A stretch of 64,000 bases of DNA from Bifidobacterium mizhiense (GTDB taxonomy: Bacteria; Actinomycetota; Actinomycetes; Actinomycetales; Bifidobacteriaceae). Within the stretch, counting starts at the first letter, position 1; each line of letters opens with the position of its first letter. Positions 52,718 through 62,074 of the stretch are shown one piece after another. The stretch is from positions 124,001 through 188,000 of the forward strand of contig NZ_BPWE01000004.1 in assembly GCF_020884755.1 (NCBI RefSeq), in the 5' to 3' direction. The position numbers and the translations under genes are program-made. The notes below the pieces were generated by a model. That model was not told where the DNA came from and made no database searches. It saw nothing but the letters and a program-made list of their open reading frames with translations.

Positions 52718-55700
52718 TCAGTGCGCTCCTTCCATGACCTGGGCGTAGGTGGCGTCCCAGACGCCAGGCGCGTTGAAGTCCACCTGCTCGCGCTCGGCCT
52801 CTTCCATGGCCTTCTTCATGGCCAGATAACGACGGGGAACCAGATGGGTGAACCGGGCCAGCGCGCTTGGCCAGTCCTCCAGCAGGTCGGCCGCAGCCTT
52901 TGACCCGGTCAGCCGGACATGCTCCGCTATCAGTTCCTTGAGCATGGCCGCCTGGTCCTGGTCAGGCTCCAGGGCCAGCAGGGAGCCATCATTCCAGGCT
53001 TCAGGATTGAGCCGTGAGGCATCCATGTCGAGCAGGTAGGCATCCCCTCCCGAGAAGCCGGCACCGAAGTTGCGTCCTGTGGAACCCAGAACGACCACCA
53101 GTCCGCCGGTCATGTACTCGCAGCCGTGGTCGCCCAGGCCCTCGACCACGAAGCGACCGCCACCATTGCGCACGGCAAAGCGCTCCCCGGCCCGGCCTGC
53201 CACGAACATGTCGCCCGAGGTGGCACCAAATCCGGCCACATTGCCGCAGATGACGGTCTGGTGCGGGTCGAATCGAACGCCTTGGGCGGCGTGGAGGACC
53301 AAACGACCGCCGGACAGGCCCTTGCCTGCATAGTCGTTGGCCTCGCCGATCACCCGAATGGTCTCGCCCCTGGGGATGAAGGCTCCCAAGGATTGACCGG
53401 CGGAACCTGTCAGCGTGATGTCCACAGTGTTCTGCGGCAGGCCAGCGGCTCCGTATTTGCGGGTGATCCTGTAGCCCAGCATGGTGCCCACGCTCCGGTT
53501 GACGTTGCGCACGGTTGTCTTGATGGCCACCGGCCGACCCTCATCCAGGGCATCGACAGCCTGATTGATCAGGTCCACATCAAGGGACTTGTCCAGTTCG
53601 TGGTCCTGGGCCTGGGTGTGGTGCAATACCGTGCCCGGGGTGGGGCCAGGCTTGCGCAGGATGGCATCCAGGTCAATGCCCTGGCTCTTCCAGGTCTGCA
53701 CAGAGGGGTCCCGGCGCAGGCACTCCACATGGCCGACGGCTTCCTCCAGGCTGGCGAAGCCTAAAGATGCCAGAATCTCCCGCACCTGGCGGGCCATGAA
53801 CATGAAGAAGTTGATCAGATCCTCGGGCCGACCCGTGAAGCGCGAGCGCAGCTCCGGATCCTGGGTGGCTATGCCCTGCGGGCAGGTGTTCTTATGGCAG
53901 GCCCGCATCATGACGCAGCCCTCAACCTGCAGCGCTGTGGTGGCGAAGCCGAACTCCTCGGCCCCCAGCAGGGCGGCTATGACCACGTCACGGCCGGTCT
54001 TGAGCTCCCCGTCGCACTGGACCACGATCCGTGAGCGCAGGTCGTTCATAACCAGGGTCTGCTGGGTCTCGGCCAGGCCCAGCTCCCAGGGGGTGCCCGC
54101 GTGCTTGATGGCGTTGAGCGGTGCCGCCCCCGTGCCGCCGTCCTGGCCGGAGATGAGGACCACATCGGCATGGCACTTGGCCACGCCTGCGGCCACGGTT
54201 CCCACCCCGTGCTCGGAGACCAGCTTGACGTGGATCCTGGCTCGGGGGTTGGCCATCTTCAGATCGTGGATCAGCTGCTTGAGGTCCTCAATCGAGTAGA
54301 TGTCGTGGTGGGGCGGGGGCGAGATGAGCTCGACCCCGGGGGTGGACCGTCTGACCTGGGCGATCCAGGGCGGGACCTTGGCACCGGGAAGGTGGCCGCC
54401 CTCCCCCGGCTTGGCTCCCTGGGCCAGCTTGATCTGCAGGTCGGTGGCGGAAACCAGGTAGTCGCTGGTCACACCGAACCGGGCCGAGGCCACCTGCTTG
54501 ATGCGGCTGGTCCGAGCCGGGTCTGCAATCCGGTCCGGCGACTCGCCGCCCTCGCCGGAGTTGGACCGGGCCCCCAGCCGATTCATGGCCAGGGCCATGG
54601 TCTCATGGGCCTCCTGGGAGATGGATCCGTAGCTCATAGCGCCGGTGGAGAAGCGGGTGACGATGGACTCGGCGGCCTCCACCTGGTCCAGCGGAATGGG
54701 CGCCCTGTCGGAGTGCAGCTCCATGAGCCCGCGCAGGGTCATGCCCTGCTTGGCCGCCGCGTTCACATGGTCGGTATAGGCCCTGAAAAGCTCGTAGTCA
54801 CCGCGCTTGGTGGACTGCTGGAGCAGGAAGATGGACTCAGGATCGTTCAGGTGGTCCTCGCCGGTGCGCCGCCAGTGGTAGTTGCCGCCTGTCTCCAGAT
54901 CATGCCCGGATCCGGCGGTCCACTCGATCGGGTAAGCCACCCGATGGCGCTGGGCCACCTCGGCGGCGATCTCATCCAGGCCTATGCCGCCCACCAGGGA
55001 GGTGGTGCCGGTGAACCAGCGGTCGATGACCTCACGGCTCAGTCCGACGGCCTCGAAGAGCTGGGAGCCACGGTAGGACATGATGGTGCTCACACCCATC
55101 TTGCTCATGATTTTCAGGACCCCGGTGCTGAGGGCCCGGACCAGGTTGGCGGAGGCATTTTTCGCATCCACATGCAGGTCGCCGCTGTTGGCCAGGTTCT
55201 CCACGGACTCCAGAGCCAGATAGGGATTGACGCAGGCGGCGCCATAAGCGATCAGCAGGGCCACATGGTGGACCTCGCGCACGTCACCGGCCTCCACCGC
55301 CAGGGAGACCTGGGTGCGGGTGTGCCGACGGAGCAGGTGGTGCTGGACGGCCCCGGTCAGCAACAGAGAGGGTATGGGCCCCCAGATGTGGTTGGAATCC
55401 CGGTCAGAGAGGACAAGAACATTGCAGCCCTCCTCGATGGCCTGATCCACCTCTCTTTCGATGGCTTCCAGACGCTCCTCAAGGGCCTTGCCGCCGCCGG
55501 CCACCTGGTAGAGGCCGCGGATCAGGCGGGGGCGGAAGCGGCCTTCCAGGACCGGCGCCCGGTCCAGGCGCTTGATCTGTGCCATCTGGACGGAGTCCAC
55601 CACCGGCAGGTCGATGTGGATCTTCCAGGCGTGCTCGGGGGTGTCCTCCAGAAGGTTGGGCTCGGGGCCGATGGCCGAGGCGATGCTGGTGACCAGCTCC

Positions 55701-57292
55701 TCGCGCTCCCAGTCCAGGGGCGGGTTGGTGACCTGGGCGAACTTCTGGGTGAAGTAGTCGAAGAGCATACGTGACCGCCGTGAGAGCACAGCGATGGGCG
55801 CATCATTGCCCATGGACCCGATGGGCTCCTTGCCGGTTTCGGCCATGGGCCCCAGCAGCATAGTCAGATCCTCCCGGGTGTAGCCGAAGGCCTGCTGTCT
55901 GCGGTGGACCGAGATGCGCGAGTAATTGACGTGCTCGCGCTCGGGCAGGTCGTCCAGGCGGACGGTACGTTCGGCAATCCACTTCCTGTAGGGGTGCAGA
56001 CTGGCCAACTGGTGCTTGATCTCGCTGTCAGGCACGATCCGGCCCTCTTTGGTGTCGGCCAGGAACATGCGTCCCGGCTCCAGCCTGCCCTTGGCGACAA
56101 TGGATTCCTGGGGCGTATCCTCCAGGACGCCGGCCTCCGAGGCCAGGACCAGGTGACCGTCATCGGTCAGCTGCCAACGTCCCGGGCGCAGGCCATTACG
56201 GTCCAGCTGGGCGCCCACCAGGGTCCCGTCGGTGAAGACGATGGCCGCCGGGCCGTCCCAGGGCTCGATCAGGGTGTCGTTGTACTGGTAGAAGGCCTTC
56301 AGATCAGGGTCCATGTCCGGATCCTGCTGCCAGGCCGGAGGCATCATCATGGAGACGGCATGCGGCAGGGACCGGCCGGCCAGGTGGAGCAGCTCCAGGG
56401 TCTCGTCGAAGGTGCCCGAGTCTGAGGCTCCTGGGGTGTTGACCGGCAGCAGCGGGGCCATGTCGCCCAGCAGCTCCGAGCTCAGCTTTCCTTCGCGGGC
56501 CGACATCCAGTTGCGGTTTCCCTGGATGGTATTGATCTCCCCGTTGTGGGCGATCATCCTGAAGGGCTGGGCCAGGGGCCAGGAGGGGAAGGTGTTGGTG
56601 GAGAAGCGGGAGTGGACGATGGCCAGGCGGGCCTTCATGGCCGGATCGCTCAGGTCGGGGAAGAAGCCCTGCAGCTGCTTAGTGGTCAGCATGCCCTTGT
56701 AGGTGATGGTCCGGCAGGACAGGGAGGCGAAGTAGACGCCCAGCTCATGCTCGGCCCGCTTGCGGACCCGGTAGCCCAGCCGCTCCAGCGCCAGTCCCCC
56801 GCGGCCATCCGGCTCGGCGTCGCACATGATGGGCATGAGGAAGCGGGGCATGGAGGCCAGGGCCTGCAGACCCAGTCCGTCCGGGTCGGTGGGCACTGCC
56901 CGCCAGGCCAGGACACGCAGACCCTCCTGGCCGGCGATCGAGGCGATGGCCTCCTCCTGGCTGGCGGCCTGCGCCGGGTCCCTGTCCAAGAAGGCCATGC
57001 CCGCCAGATAGTGGCCGGTTTCAGGCAGATCCCGGTAGACGCGGGTGCGCATGAACTCGTCGGGCATGGAGAGCATGATGCCGGCGCCATCACCGGTATT
57101 GGGCTCGGCTCCCACGGCCCCTCGGTGGTCCAGGTTGACCAGGACGCGGATGCCCTGCTCGACGATCAGTCTTTCGTCCCGTCGGTTGAGGGTGGCCACC
57201 ATGCCGAAACCGCAGGCATCGTGTTCCGTATCAGGGTCATAGAGCCCTTGCGGGCCATGGACGTGCAGATCGAGAGGGGCCGTGAATGACAC
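52718..57292 (-). CDS. gltB: Glutamate synthase large subunit
   Basis: Makes two glutamate from glutamine and 2-oxoglutarate. The protein is 1524 residues from GTG 57292, which has GAGGTGA five bases before it. The class II amidotransferase domain begins with Cys27 (HDACGFGMVA), which becomes the N-terminus after removal of a short leader. A central domain, the FMN/3Fe-4S synthase domain (PGEGGHLPG, ISGQDGGTGAAPL, CHKNTCPQGIA with the cluster Cys) and the C-terminal GXGXG beta-helix follow. With glnE this shows a nitrogen-assimilating lifestyle. The 123-base gap upstream is A/T-rich but holds no clear promoter. Confidence 0.95.
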   Translation of the reverse strand: MSFTAPLDLHVHGPQGLYDPDTEHDACGFGMVATLNRRDERLIVEQGIRVLVNLDHRGAVGAEPNTGDGAGIMLSMPDEFMRTRVYRDLPETGHYLAGMAFLDRDPAQAASQEEAIASIAGQEGLRVLAWRAVPTDPDGLGLQALASMPRFLMPIMCDAEPDGRGGLALERLGYRVRKRAEHELGVYFASLSCRTITYKGMLTTKQLQGFFPDLSDPAMKARLAIVHSRFSTNTFPSWPLAQPFRMIAHNGEINTIQGNRNWMSAREGKLSSELLGDMAPLLPVNTPGASDSGTFDETLELLHLAGRSLPHAVSMMMPPAWQQDPDMDPDLKAFYQYNDTLIEPWDGPAAIVFTDGTLVGAQLDRNGLRPGRWQLTDDGHLVLASEAGVLEDTPQESIVAKGRLEPGRMFLADTKEGRIVPDSEIKHQLASLHPYRKWIAERTVRLDDLPEREHVNYSRISVHRRQQAFGYTREDLTMLLGPMAETGKEPIGSMGNDAPIAVLSRRSRMLFDYFTQKFAQVTNPPLDWEREELVTSIASAIGPEPNLLEDTPEHAWKIHIDLPVVDSVQMAQIKRLDRAPVLEGRFRPRLIRGLYQVAGGGKALEERLEAIEREVDQAIEEGCNVLVLSDRDSNHIWGPIPSLLLTGAVQHHLLRRHTRTQVSLAVEAGDVREVHHVALLIAYGAACVNPYLALESVENLANSGDLHVDAKNASANLVRALSTGVLKIMSKMGVSTIMSYRGSQLFEAVGLSREVIDRWFTGTTSLVGGIGLDEIAAEVAQRHRVAYPIEWTAGSGHDLETGGNYHWRRTGEDHLNDPESIFLLQQSTKRGDYELFRAYTDHVNAAAKQGMTLRGLMELHSDRAPIPLDQVEAAESIVTRFSTGAMSYGSISQEAHETMALAMNRLGARSNSGEGGESPDRIADPARTSRIKQVASARFGVTSDYLVSATDLQIKLAQGAKPGEGGHLPGAKVPPWIAQVRRSTPGVELISPPPHHDIYSIEDLKQLIHDLKMANPRARIHVKLVSEHGVGTVAAGVAKCHADVVLISGQDGGTGAAPLNAIKHAGTPWELGLAETQQTLVMNDLRSRIVVQCDGELKTGRDVVIAALLGAEEFGFATTALQVEGCVMMRACHKNTCPQGIATQDPELRSRFTGRPEDLINFFMFMARQVREILASLGFASLEEAVGHVECLRRDPSVQTWKSQGIDLDAILRKPGPTPGTVLHHTQAQDHELDKSLDVDLINQAVDALDEGRPVAIKTTVRNVNRSVGTMLGYRITRKYGAAGLPQNTVDITLTGSAGQSLGAFIPRGETIRVIGEANDYAGKGLSGGRLVLHAAQGVRFDPHQTVICGNVAGFGATSGDMFVAGRAGERFAVRNGGGRFVVEGLGDHGCEYMTGGLVVVLGSTGRNFGAGFSGGDAYLLDMDASRLNPEAWNDGSLLALEPDQDQAAMLKELIAEHVRLTGSKAAADLLEDWPSALARFTHLVPRRYLAMKKAMEEAEREQVDFNAPGVWDATYAQVMEGAH

Positions 57293-57415
57293 TGCAATCA
57301 CCTCATTCGTGGACGGGGGCGGGGCCGGCATGCTCCACCCTTGAAGAGCCTGGTCATTGGTGAATCAACAGAATAATGCATCCAAAGGTGACATCCATGT
57401 AACGTTCCGCAGTGT

Positions 57416-58756
57416 CTAACGAATGCCTACCGCCTCCAGGACCTGATCGATGACCAGATCGTTGAGCAGGCGGCCCCGGCGGGTCACCTGGATTCTGTCA
57501 CCTACGGGCAGCAGGAGCCCCTGGTCCACCAGATCCTTAAGGATCTTCGGATCGGCAGGACGACCCGCCTGCCTGGTCAGCCGGTCCAGTCCCAGGCCTT
57601 CCGGCAGGCGCAGGGCCAGCATGACCGTCTCCTCAAGGTCCTGCCTCCAGCCCAGAAGCTCGGCATCCTGCCAGGGCACATGTCCGGCATCCATGGCGGC
57701 GGCCCAGTCCCTGGGATGGGCGATGTCCCAGGAGCGAATGGCCCGGGCACGCCGCTCCCCCAGGCCGGGCTCCGGCGAAAGCCACCAGCGTGCCTTGGAA
57801 TCGGCCTCTTGAGCTGTTGTTCCTGTGGCCCTGAACCCGGGAGAGACGGAAGGCATGGACTCCGACTCCCGGGCCTCTTCCACCGGTGTCATACCCGGGC
57901 CCTGACCCTCCAGAGCACGATAGTGGGAGTGTGCGCCGGGCCCAATGCCGGCCCAGTCCACGTTGTGCCAGTAGCCCAGGTTGTGGCGGCTCTCCTGGCC
58001 GGGACGGGCCCAGTTGGAGATCTCGTACCAGTAAAGGCCCGCCTGGGAAAGCATGTCATCGGCCATCTCGTACTTGGTCGCCTCGTCGTCGTCATCGGGG
58101 GCGGGCAACTGGCCCCGGCGCACGGCACGGCCCATCTTGGTGGTGGGCTCCAGGGTCAGCGCATAGGCAGAGACATGGTCCACACCCAGGTTCAGGGCCG
58201 CCTGCAGGCTGGTCCGCCAATCCTCAAGCCGCTCCCCCGGCGTCCCGTAAATCAGATCCACGCTGGCCCTGAGTCCCAGGTCCTTGGCAGCGGCCACATC
58301 AGTGGTCACATTGGCCGGAGTATGGGTGCGGTCCAGGGTGGCCAGGACGCTGGGCACCGCCGACTGCATGCCGAAGGAGACCCGGTTGATGCCGCCCCGG
58401 AGCAGCTGCGCCAGGTAGGCCCGATCCACGGTGTCGGGGTTGGCCTCGGTAGTGATTTCAGCCTCCGAAGACAGACCCCAGAGGTCGGCCACGGCCTCGA
58501 CCATGCGCACCAGATCCTGAGCGGGCAGAATGGTCGGGGTGCCACCGCCGAAGAAGATGGTGGACACAGGCGGCTCTATCAGCCCTCGGGAGGTCTGCCA
58601 GTCGCGAACCATGCGCATCTCCTGGATGGCCAGGTCGGCGTAGTGCTCCCGGCTGGCTCCCCCGCCCAGATCCCGGGCCGTATAGGTATTGAAGTCGCAG
58701 TAGCCGCAGCGGCGCATGCAGAAGGGCACATGGATGTAGACCTGGTAGGATCCCAC
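57416..58756 (-). CDS. hemW: Heme chaperone HemW (radical SAM, HemN-like)
   Basis: A 446-residue radical-SAM protein. HVPFCMRRCGYCDF gives the CX3CX2C cluster motif at Cys13, 17 and 20. The fourth Cys of true HemN is missing (CDF instead of CxC), so this is HemW, which binds heme and passes it to target proteins, rather than coproporphyrinogen dehydrogenase. FFGGGTPT and FGMQS are family features. An insert of about 50 residues after GPGAHSHYR is rich in Glu, Ser and Pro. The start GTG 58756 follows GGAGG inside the end of lepA. The lepA-hemW order is common in Gram-positive bacteria. Confidence 0.92.
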   Translation of the reverse strand: MGSYQVYIHVPFCMRRCGYCDFNTYTARDLGGGASREHYADLAIQEMRMVRDWQTSRGLIEPPVSTIFFGGGTPTILPAQDLVRMVEAVADLWGLSSEAEITTEANPDTVDRAYLAQLLRGGINRVSFGMQSAVPSVLATLDRTHTPANVTTDVAAAKDLGLRASVDLIYGTPGERLEDWRTSLQAALNLGVDHVSAYALTLEPTTKMGRAVRRGQLPAPDDDDEATKYEMADDMLSQAGLYWYEISNWARPGQESRHNLGYWHNVDWAGIGPGAHSHYRALEGQGPGMTPVEEARESESMPSVSPGFRATGTTAQEADSKARWWLSPEPGLGERRARAIRSWDIAHPRDWAAAMDAGHVPWQDAELLGWRQDLEETVMLALRLPEGLGLDRLTRQAGRPADPKILKDLVDQGLLLPVGDRIQVTRRGRLLNDLVIDQVLEAVGIR

Positions 58757-58760
58757 CCGT

Positions 58761-60638
58761 TCAGCCCTCCTTCTTGGCGGCGGCACGGATCTTGTCCTTG
58801 GTGTCCCGATCCTGGGCCTGGCCCGTGCTCAGAGCGGCGATGAAGGCCTCCTGGGGCACCTCGACATGACCCAGCATCTTCATGCGCTTCTTGCCGGCCT
58901 TCTGCTTCTCCAGCAGCTTGCGCTTGCGGGTGATGTCGCCCCCGTAGCACTTGGCCAGCACATCCTTGCGCAGGGCGCTGATGGTCTCCCGGGCGATGAT
59001 CCGAGACCCTATGGCCGCCTGGATGGGGATCTCGAACTGCTGGCGCGGGATCAGCTTGCGCAGCTTCTTGGTCATCATCACCCCGTAGGCGTAGGCCTTG
59101 TCCTTGTGGACGATGGCCGAGAAGGCGTCGATCTTCTCCCCCTGGATGAGAATGTCCACCTTGACCAGGTCGGCGGACTGGGTGCCGTCGGGCTGGTAGT
59201 CCAGGCTGGCGTAGCCCTTGGTCCGGCTCTTCAGCTGGTCGAAGAAGTCGAAGACGATCTCGGCCAGGGGCATCTTGTAGTGCATCTCGACACGCTCGGG
59301 ACTCAGATACTCCATGGTCCCCATCTGCCCGCGATGATCCTGGCAGAGCTCCATGACCGGTCCGATGAACTCCTTGGGGGTGATGATGTCGGCGCTGACC
59401 ACAGGCTCCAGAATCTGACGGACCTTGCCGTCGGGGAACTCGCTGGGGTTGGTCACCGTGTGCTCACTGCCGTCCTCCATGGTCACCTGGTAGGTGACGT
59501 TGGGAGCCGTGGCGATCAGGTCCATGCCGAACTCCCTGCTCAGGCGCTCGGTGACGATCTCCATGTGCAGCAGCCCCAGGAAGCCGCAACGGAAGCCAAA
59601 GCCCAGGGCCACCGAGGTCTCCGGCTCATAGACCAGTGCGGCATCGTTGAGCTTGAGCTTGTCCAAGGCGTCACGCAGCTCGGGGAACTGGGCGTTGTCG
59701 ATGGGAAAGAGCCCGGAATAGACCATGGGCTGAGGGTCCTGATAGCCGGGCAGGGGCTCCTTGGCCGGGTTGGCCTCGGTGGTGACCGTGTCGCCCACCT
59801 TGGACTGGCTGACGTCCTTGACGCCGGTGATCACGTAGCCGACCTCCCCGGCCCCCAGGGCCTTGGTGGGGGTCATGTCCGGACTGATCACGCCCAACTC
59901 GATGGGGTCGTGCACGGTCGCCCGGCCCATCATGCGGATTTTCTGCCGCGCCTTGAGCTCGCCGTCCACCATCCTGATGTAGGTGACGATCCCCCGGTAG
60001 GAGTCGTAGACCGAGTCGAAGATCAGAGCCCGGGCCGGAGCCTTGGGATCCCCCTTGGGGGCCGGCACCTGATCCACGATGCGGTCCACCAGCTCGCGAA
60101 CCCCCTGGCCGGTTTTGCCCGATACCCGCAACACCTCGTCCGTGGAGCAGCCGATCAGGTTGGCGATCTCCTCGGCGTGCTTGTCCGGCTCGGCCGAGGG
60201 CAGGTCGATCTTGTTGAGGACGGGGATGATGGTCAGGTCATCCTCCAGGGCCATATAGAGGTTGGAGAGGGTCTGCGCCTCGATGCCCTGGGTGGCGTCC
60301 ACCAGCAGAACCGCACCCTCGCAGGCCTCCAGGGCCCGGGAAACTTCGTAGGTGAAATCCACATGGCCTGGGGTGTCTATCATGCCCAGGGTGTATTCGA
60401 CTCCGTCCTTGACCCAGGGCAGGCGAACGGCCTGGGACTTGATGGTGATGCCGCGCTCCTGCTCGATGTCCATCCTGTCCAGGAACCGGTCGTGCATCTC
60501 GCGCTTGGGCACGATCCCGCTCAGTTGCAGGATCCGGTCGGCCACCGTGGATTTGCCGTGATCGATGTGGGCGATGATGCAGAAGTTGCGGATCAGCGAT
60601 TGGTCGGTGAATCCTGGTTGGTTCTTGGCTTCCTGCAC
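58761..60638 (-). CDS. lepA: Elongation factor 4 (LepA)
   Basis: Ribosomal GTPase that acts in translation under stress and in 30S assembly. The 625-residue protein has AHIDHGKST (G1), RGITIKSQ (G2), DTPGHVDF (G3) and NKIDLPSA (G4). The LepA-specific C-terminal text includes [10 protein letters not shown] and the basic [18 protein letters not shown]. The start is GTG 60638 with GAGGAGAG upstream. It ends four bases before the hemW start. Confidence 0.96.
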   Translation of the reverse strand: MQEAKNQPGFTDQSLIRNFCIIAHIDHGKSTVADRILQLSGIVPKREMHDRFLDRMDIEQERGITIKSQAVRLPWVKDGVEYTLGMIDTPGHVDFTYEVSRALEACEGAVLLVDATQGIEAQTLSNLYMALEDDLTIIPVLNKIDLPSAEPDKHAEEIANLIGCSTDEVLRVSGKTGQGVRELVDRIVDQVPAPKGDPKAPARALIFDSVYDSYRGIVTYIRMVDGELKARQKIRMMGRATVHDPIELGVISPDMTPTKALGAGEVGYVITGVKDVSQSKVGDTVTTEANPAKEPLPGYQDPQPMVYSGLFPIDNAQFPELRDALDKLKLNDAALVYEPETSVALGFGFRCGFLGLLHMEIVTERLSREFGMDLIATAPNVTYQVTMEDGSEHTVTNPSEFPDGKVRQILEPVVSADIITPKEFIGPVMELCQDHRGQMGTMEYLSPERVEMHYKMPLAEIVFDFFDQLKSRTKGYASLDYQPDGTQSADLVKVDILIQGEKIDAFSAIVHKDKAYAYGVMMTKKLRKLIPRQQFEIPIQAAIGSRIIARETISALRKDVLAKCYGGDITRKRKLLEKQKAGKKRMKMLGHVEVPQEAFIAALSTGQAQDRDTKDKIRAAAKKEG

Positions 60639-60783
60639 CGGTCTGCTCTCCTCACGTACGTCTGGTCTAACGATTCTAGACGATGCCCTGGGCCGAAGCG
60701 CCTGCTTCAGGAGGATTCTTCTCCCGGTCGGGTGCTATCATGGTGGTTTGTCTGTACAGATACATTCATCGTTTGGAGCAACA

Positions 60784-61044
60784 TTGGCAAACATCAAGTC
60801 GCAGAAGAAGCGGGTCATCACCAACGAAAAGGCGCACCTGCGCAACAAGGAGGTCAAGAGCGCAATCAAGACCTCGGTGCGTTCCGTGCGCAAGGCCGTG
60901 GATGCCGGTGACAAGGAGGCCGCTCAGGCTGCCTTCCAGGTGGCCGCCCGCCGTCTGGACAAGGCCGCCGGCAAGGGTGTGATCCACCGCAATCAGGCCG
61001 CCAACCGCAAGTCCGGTCTGGCCAACGCCGTCAACGCCCTCTGA
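60784..61044 (+). CDS. rpsT: 30S ribosomal protein S20
   Basis: Binds 16S rRNA early in 30S assembly. The 86-residue basic protein begins ANIKSQKKR and continues [15 protein letters not shown], with [16 protein letters not shown] near the end, as in other S20 proteins. The start is TTG 60784 with GGAG five bases before it; no ATG is possible in this position. TTG is also the start of rpsT in E. coli, where it takes part in autoregulation. The gene is divergent from lepA with a 145-base promoter region and is followed by a strong terminator. Confidence 0.95.
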   Translation: MANIKSQKKRVITNEKAHLRNKEVKSAIKTSVRSVRKAVDAGDKEAAQAAFQVAARRLDKAAGKGVIHRNQAANRKSGLANAVNAL

Positions 61045-61060
61045 ACCGGGTGCCCCACAA

Positions 61061-61099
61061 GGGCCGCTGATCCAAGCGCTTGGGTCAGCGGCCCTTTTT
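61061..61099. terminator. Terminator of rpsT, shared with the convergent gene
   Basis: A 10-bp stem (GGGCCGCTGA at 61061-61070 with TCAGCGGCCC at 61085-61094), whose loop holds a further CCAAGCGCTTGG palindrome, followed by TTTTT on the plus strand. The stop codon of the convergent UPF0126 gene lies inside the right arm, so the hairpin probably serves both genes. Confidence 0.9.
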
Positions 61100-61891
61100 G
61101 GTATCCGAATTCATATCCGGATCCTCATCGGCATCCTCGTCGGTGTGCTTGATGGTGACGCTGATGTCCGAGCGGCCGCGCATCAGATGACGGATGGCCC
61201 TGGCCAACTGGGCGTCGTTGAGCGACAGCCGGGCTGAACGCCGGTTCATAGCTCCAGGCACCAGGATGTCGAATTTCACCGAGATGATGCGCAGGACGAC
61301 CACCAGGGCCACAATGGCCAGATCCAGGATCATATCTACGCGGGCCGGATAAAGCCCATGCTGCTGGGCGCGCACAGAGGCCAGGGTCAGCAGGCAACCA
61401 ACCAAGGAAGGCAGCGCATACCAATGCTGATCCTGAATGACCGCTGGTACCTGATTGAGGAGAATGTCTCGCAGCAGGCCGCCGACCAGGGCCGTAGCCA
61501 TGCCCATGAAGATGGCCGTCATGCCGCCGGTTCCACACATCAGGGCTTTGGCGGTCCCGTTGACCGCGAAGGATCCCAGGGCCATGGCATCAGTGACCAG
61601 CATGGACCAGGTCATCCTGCTGATTTCGGGATGGGCGACAGCCACCACCAGGCCGGAGGCCAGGGTGACGATGACCGAACCCTTGTCGGTGATGCCGCTG
61701 GGCGGCACCTGACCCAGCAGGACATCGCGCACCACCCCGCCTCCCAGGGCACTGATCCAGGAGACCAGCAGGATGGCGATGATGTCGTACCCTTTGCGTA
61801 CGGCAGCCAGACCACCCGAAAGCCCGCAGCTGAAGATACCCAGGTACTCGATGACCATGAAGATCAGGTTCCCCTCCAAGGCCGTCTTCAT
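61085..61891 (-). CDS. UPF0126/TRIC-like membrane protein
   Basis: A 268-residue membrane protein with two repeated halves of three helices each. Each half has the family motif: GGGVVRDVLLG (first) and GGLLRDILLN (second). SCGLSGGLAAVRKGYDI opens the first repeat. Members include YadS-like proteins, proposed glycine transporters, related to TRIC cation channels. The C-terminal 50 residues are hydrophilic and acidic (EDADEDPDMNSD), unlike most family members. The start ATG 61891 has GGAGAAG upstream. Confidence 0.85.
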   Translation of the reverse strand: MKTALEGNLIFMVIEYLGIFSCGLSGGLAAVRKGYDIIAILLVSWISALGGGVVRDVLLGQVPPSGITDKGSVIVTLASGLVVAVAHPEISRMTWSMLVTDAMALGSFAVNGTAKALMCGTGGMTAIFMGMATALVGGLLRDILLNQVPAVIQDQHWYALPSLVGCLLTLASVRAQQHGLYPARVDMILDLAIVALVVVLRIISVKFDILVPGAMNRRSARLSLNDAQLARAIRHLMRGRSDISVTIKHTDEDADEDPDMNSDTKKGR

Positions 61892-61983
61892 CCCGCGCTT
61901 CTCCTCCCGGAACCGTCCTGCACTCAAGTCCGTCTATAGATTAGCCAACCCCGAAGCTGAACAGGCCGGTGATGTGCGCAAGG

Positions 61984-62039
61984 CCACAAAAACGAAGGAA
62001 GGCGACCCAAGGCGAAATGTCGCCCTGAAGTCGCCTTCC
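61984..62039 (-). terminator. Terminator after ilvE, nested hairpins
   Basis: An outer 10-bp stem (GGAAGGCGAC at 61997-62006 with GTCGCCTTCC at 62030-62039) encloses a second hairpin (GGCGA-AATG-TCGCC at 62011-62024). On the minus strand TTCGTTTTTGTGG follows. It lies about 35 bases after the ilvE stop. Confidence 0.8.
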
Positions 62040-62074
62040 CTGCAAGACCTGTCAGGCAGGAATGAGGTCAGCGC

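Noticed and set aside
57416..58756. hemW as a true coproporphyrinogen III dehydrogenase (hemN), which would add a third heme enzyme
   Set aside because: The motif is CX3CX2C followed by Asp-Phe, without the fourth Cys found in HemN, so HemW is the better call.
58866..60911. Plus-strand open frame of 681 codons opposite lepA
   Set aside because: Mirror of the highly conserved lepA gene, running also through the divergent promoter region and part of rpsT in another frame.
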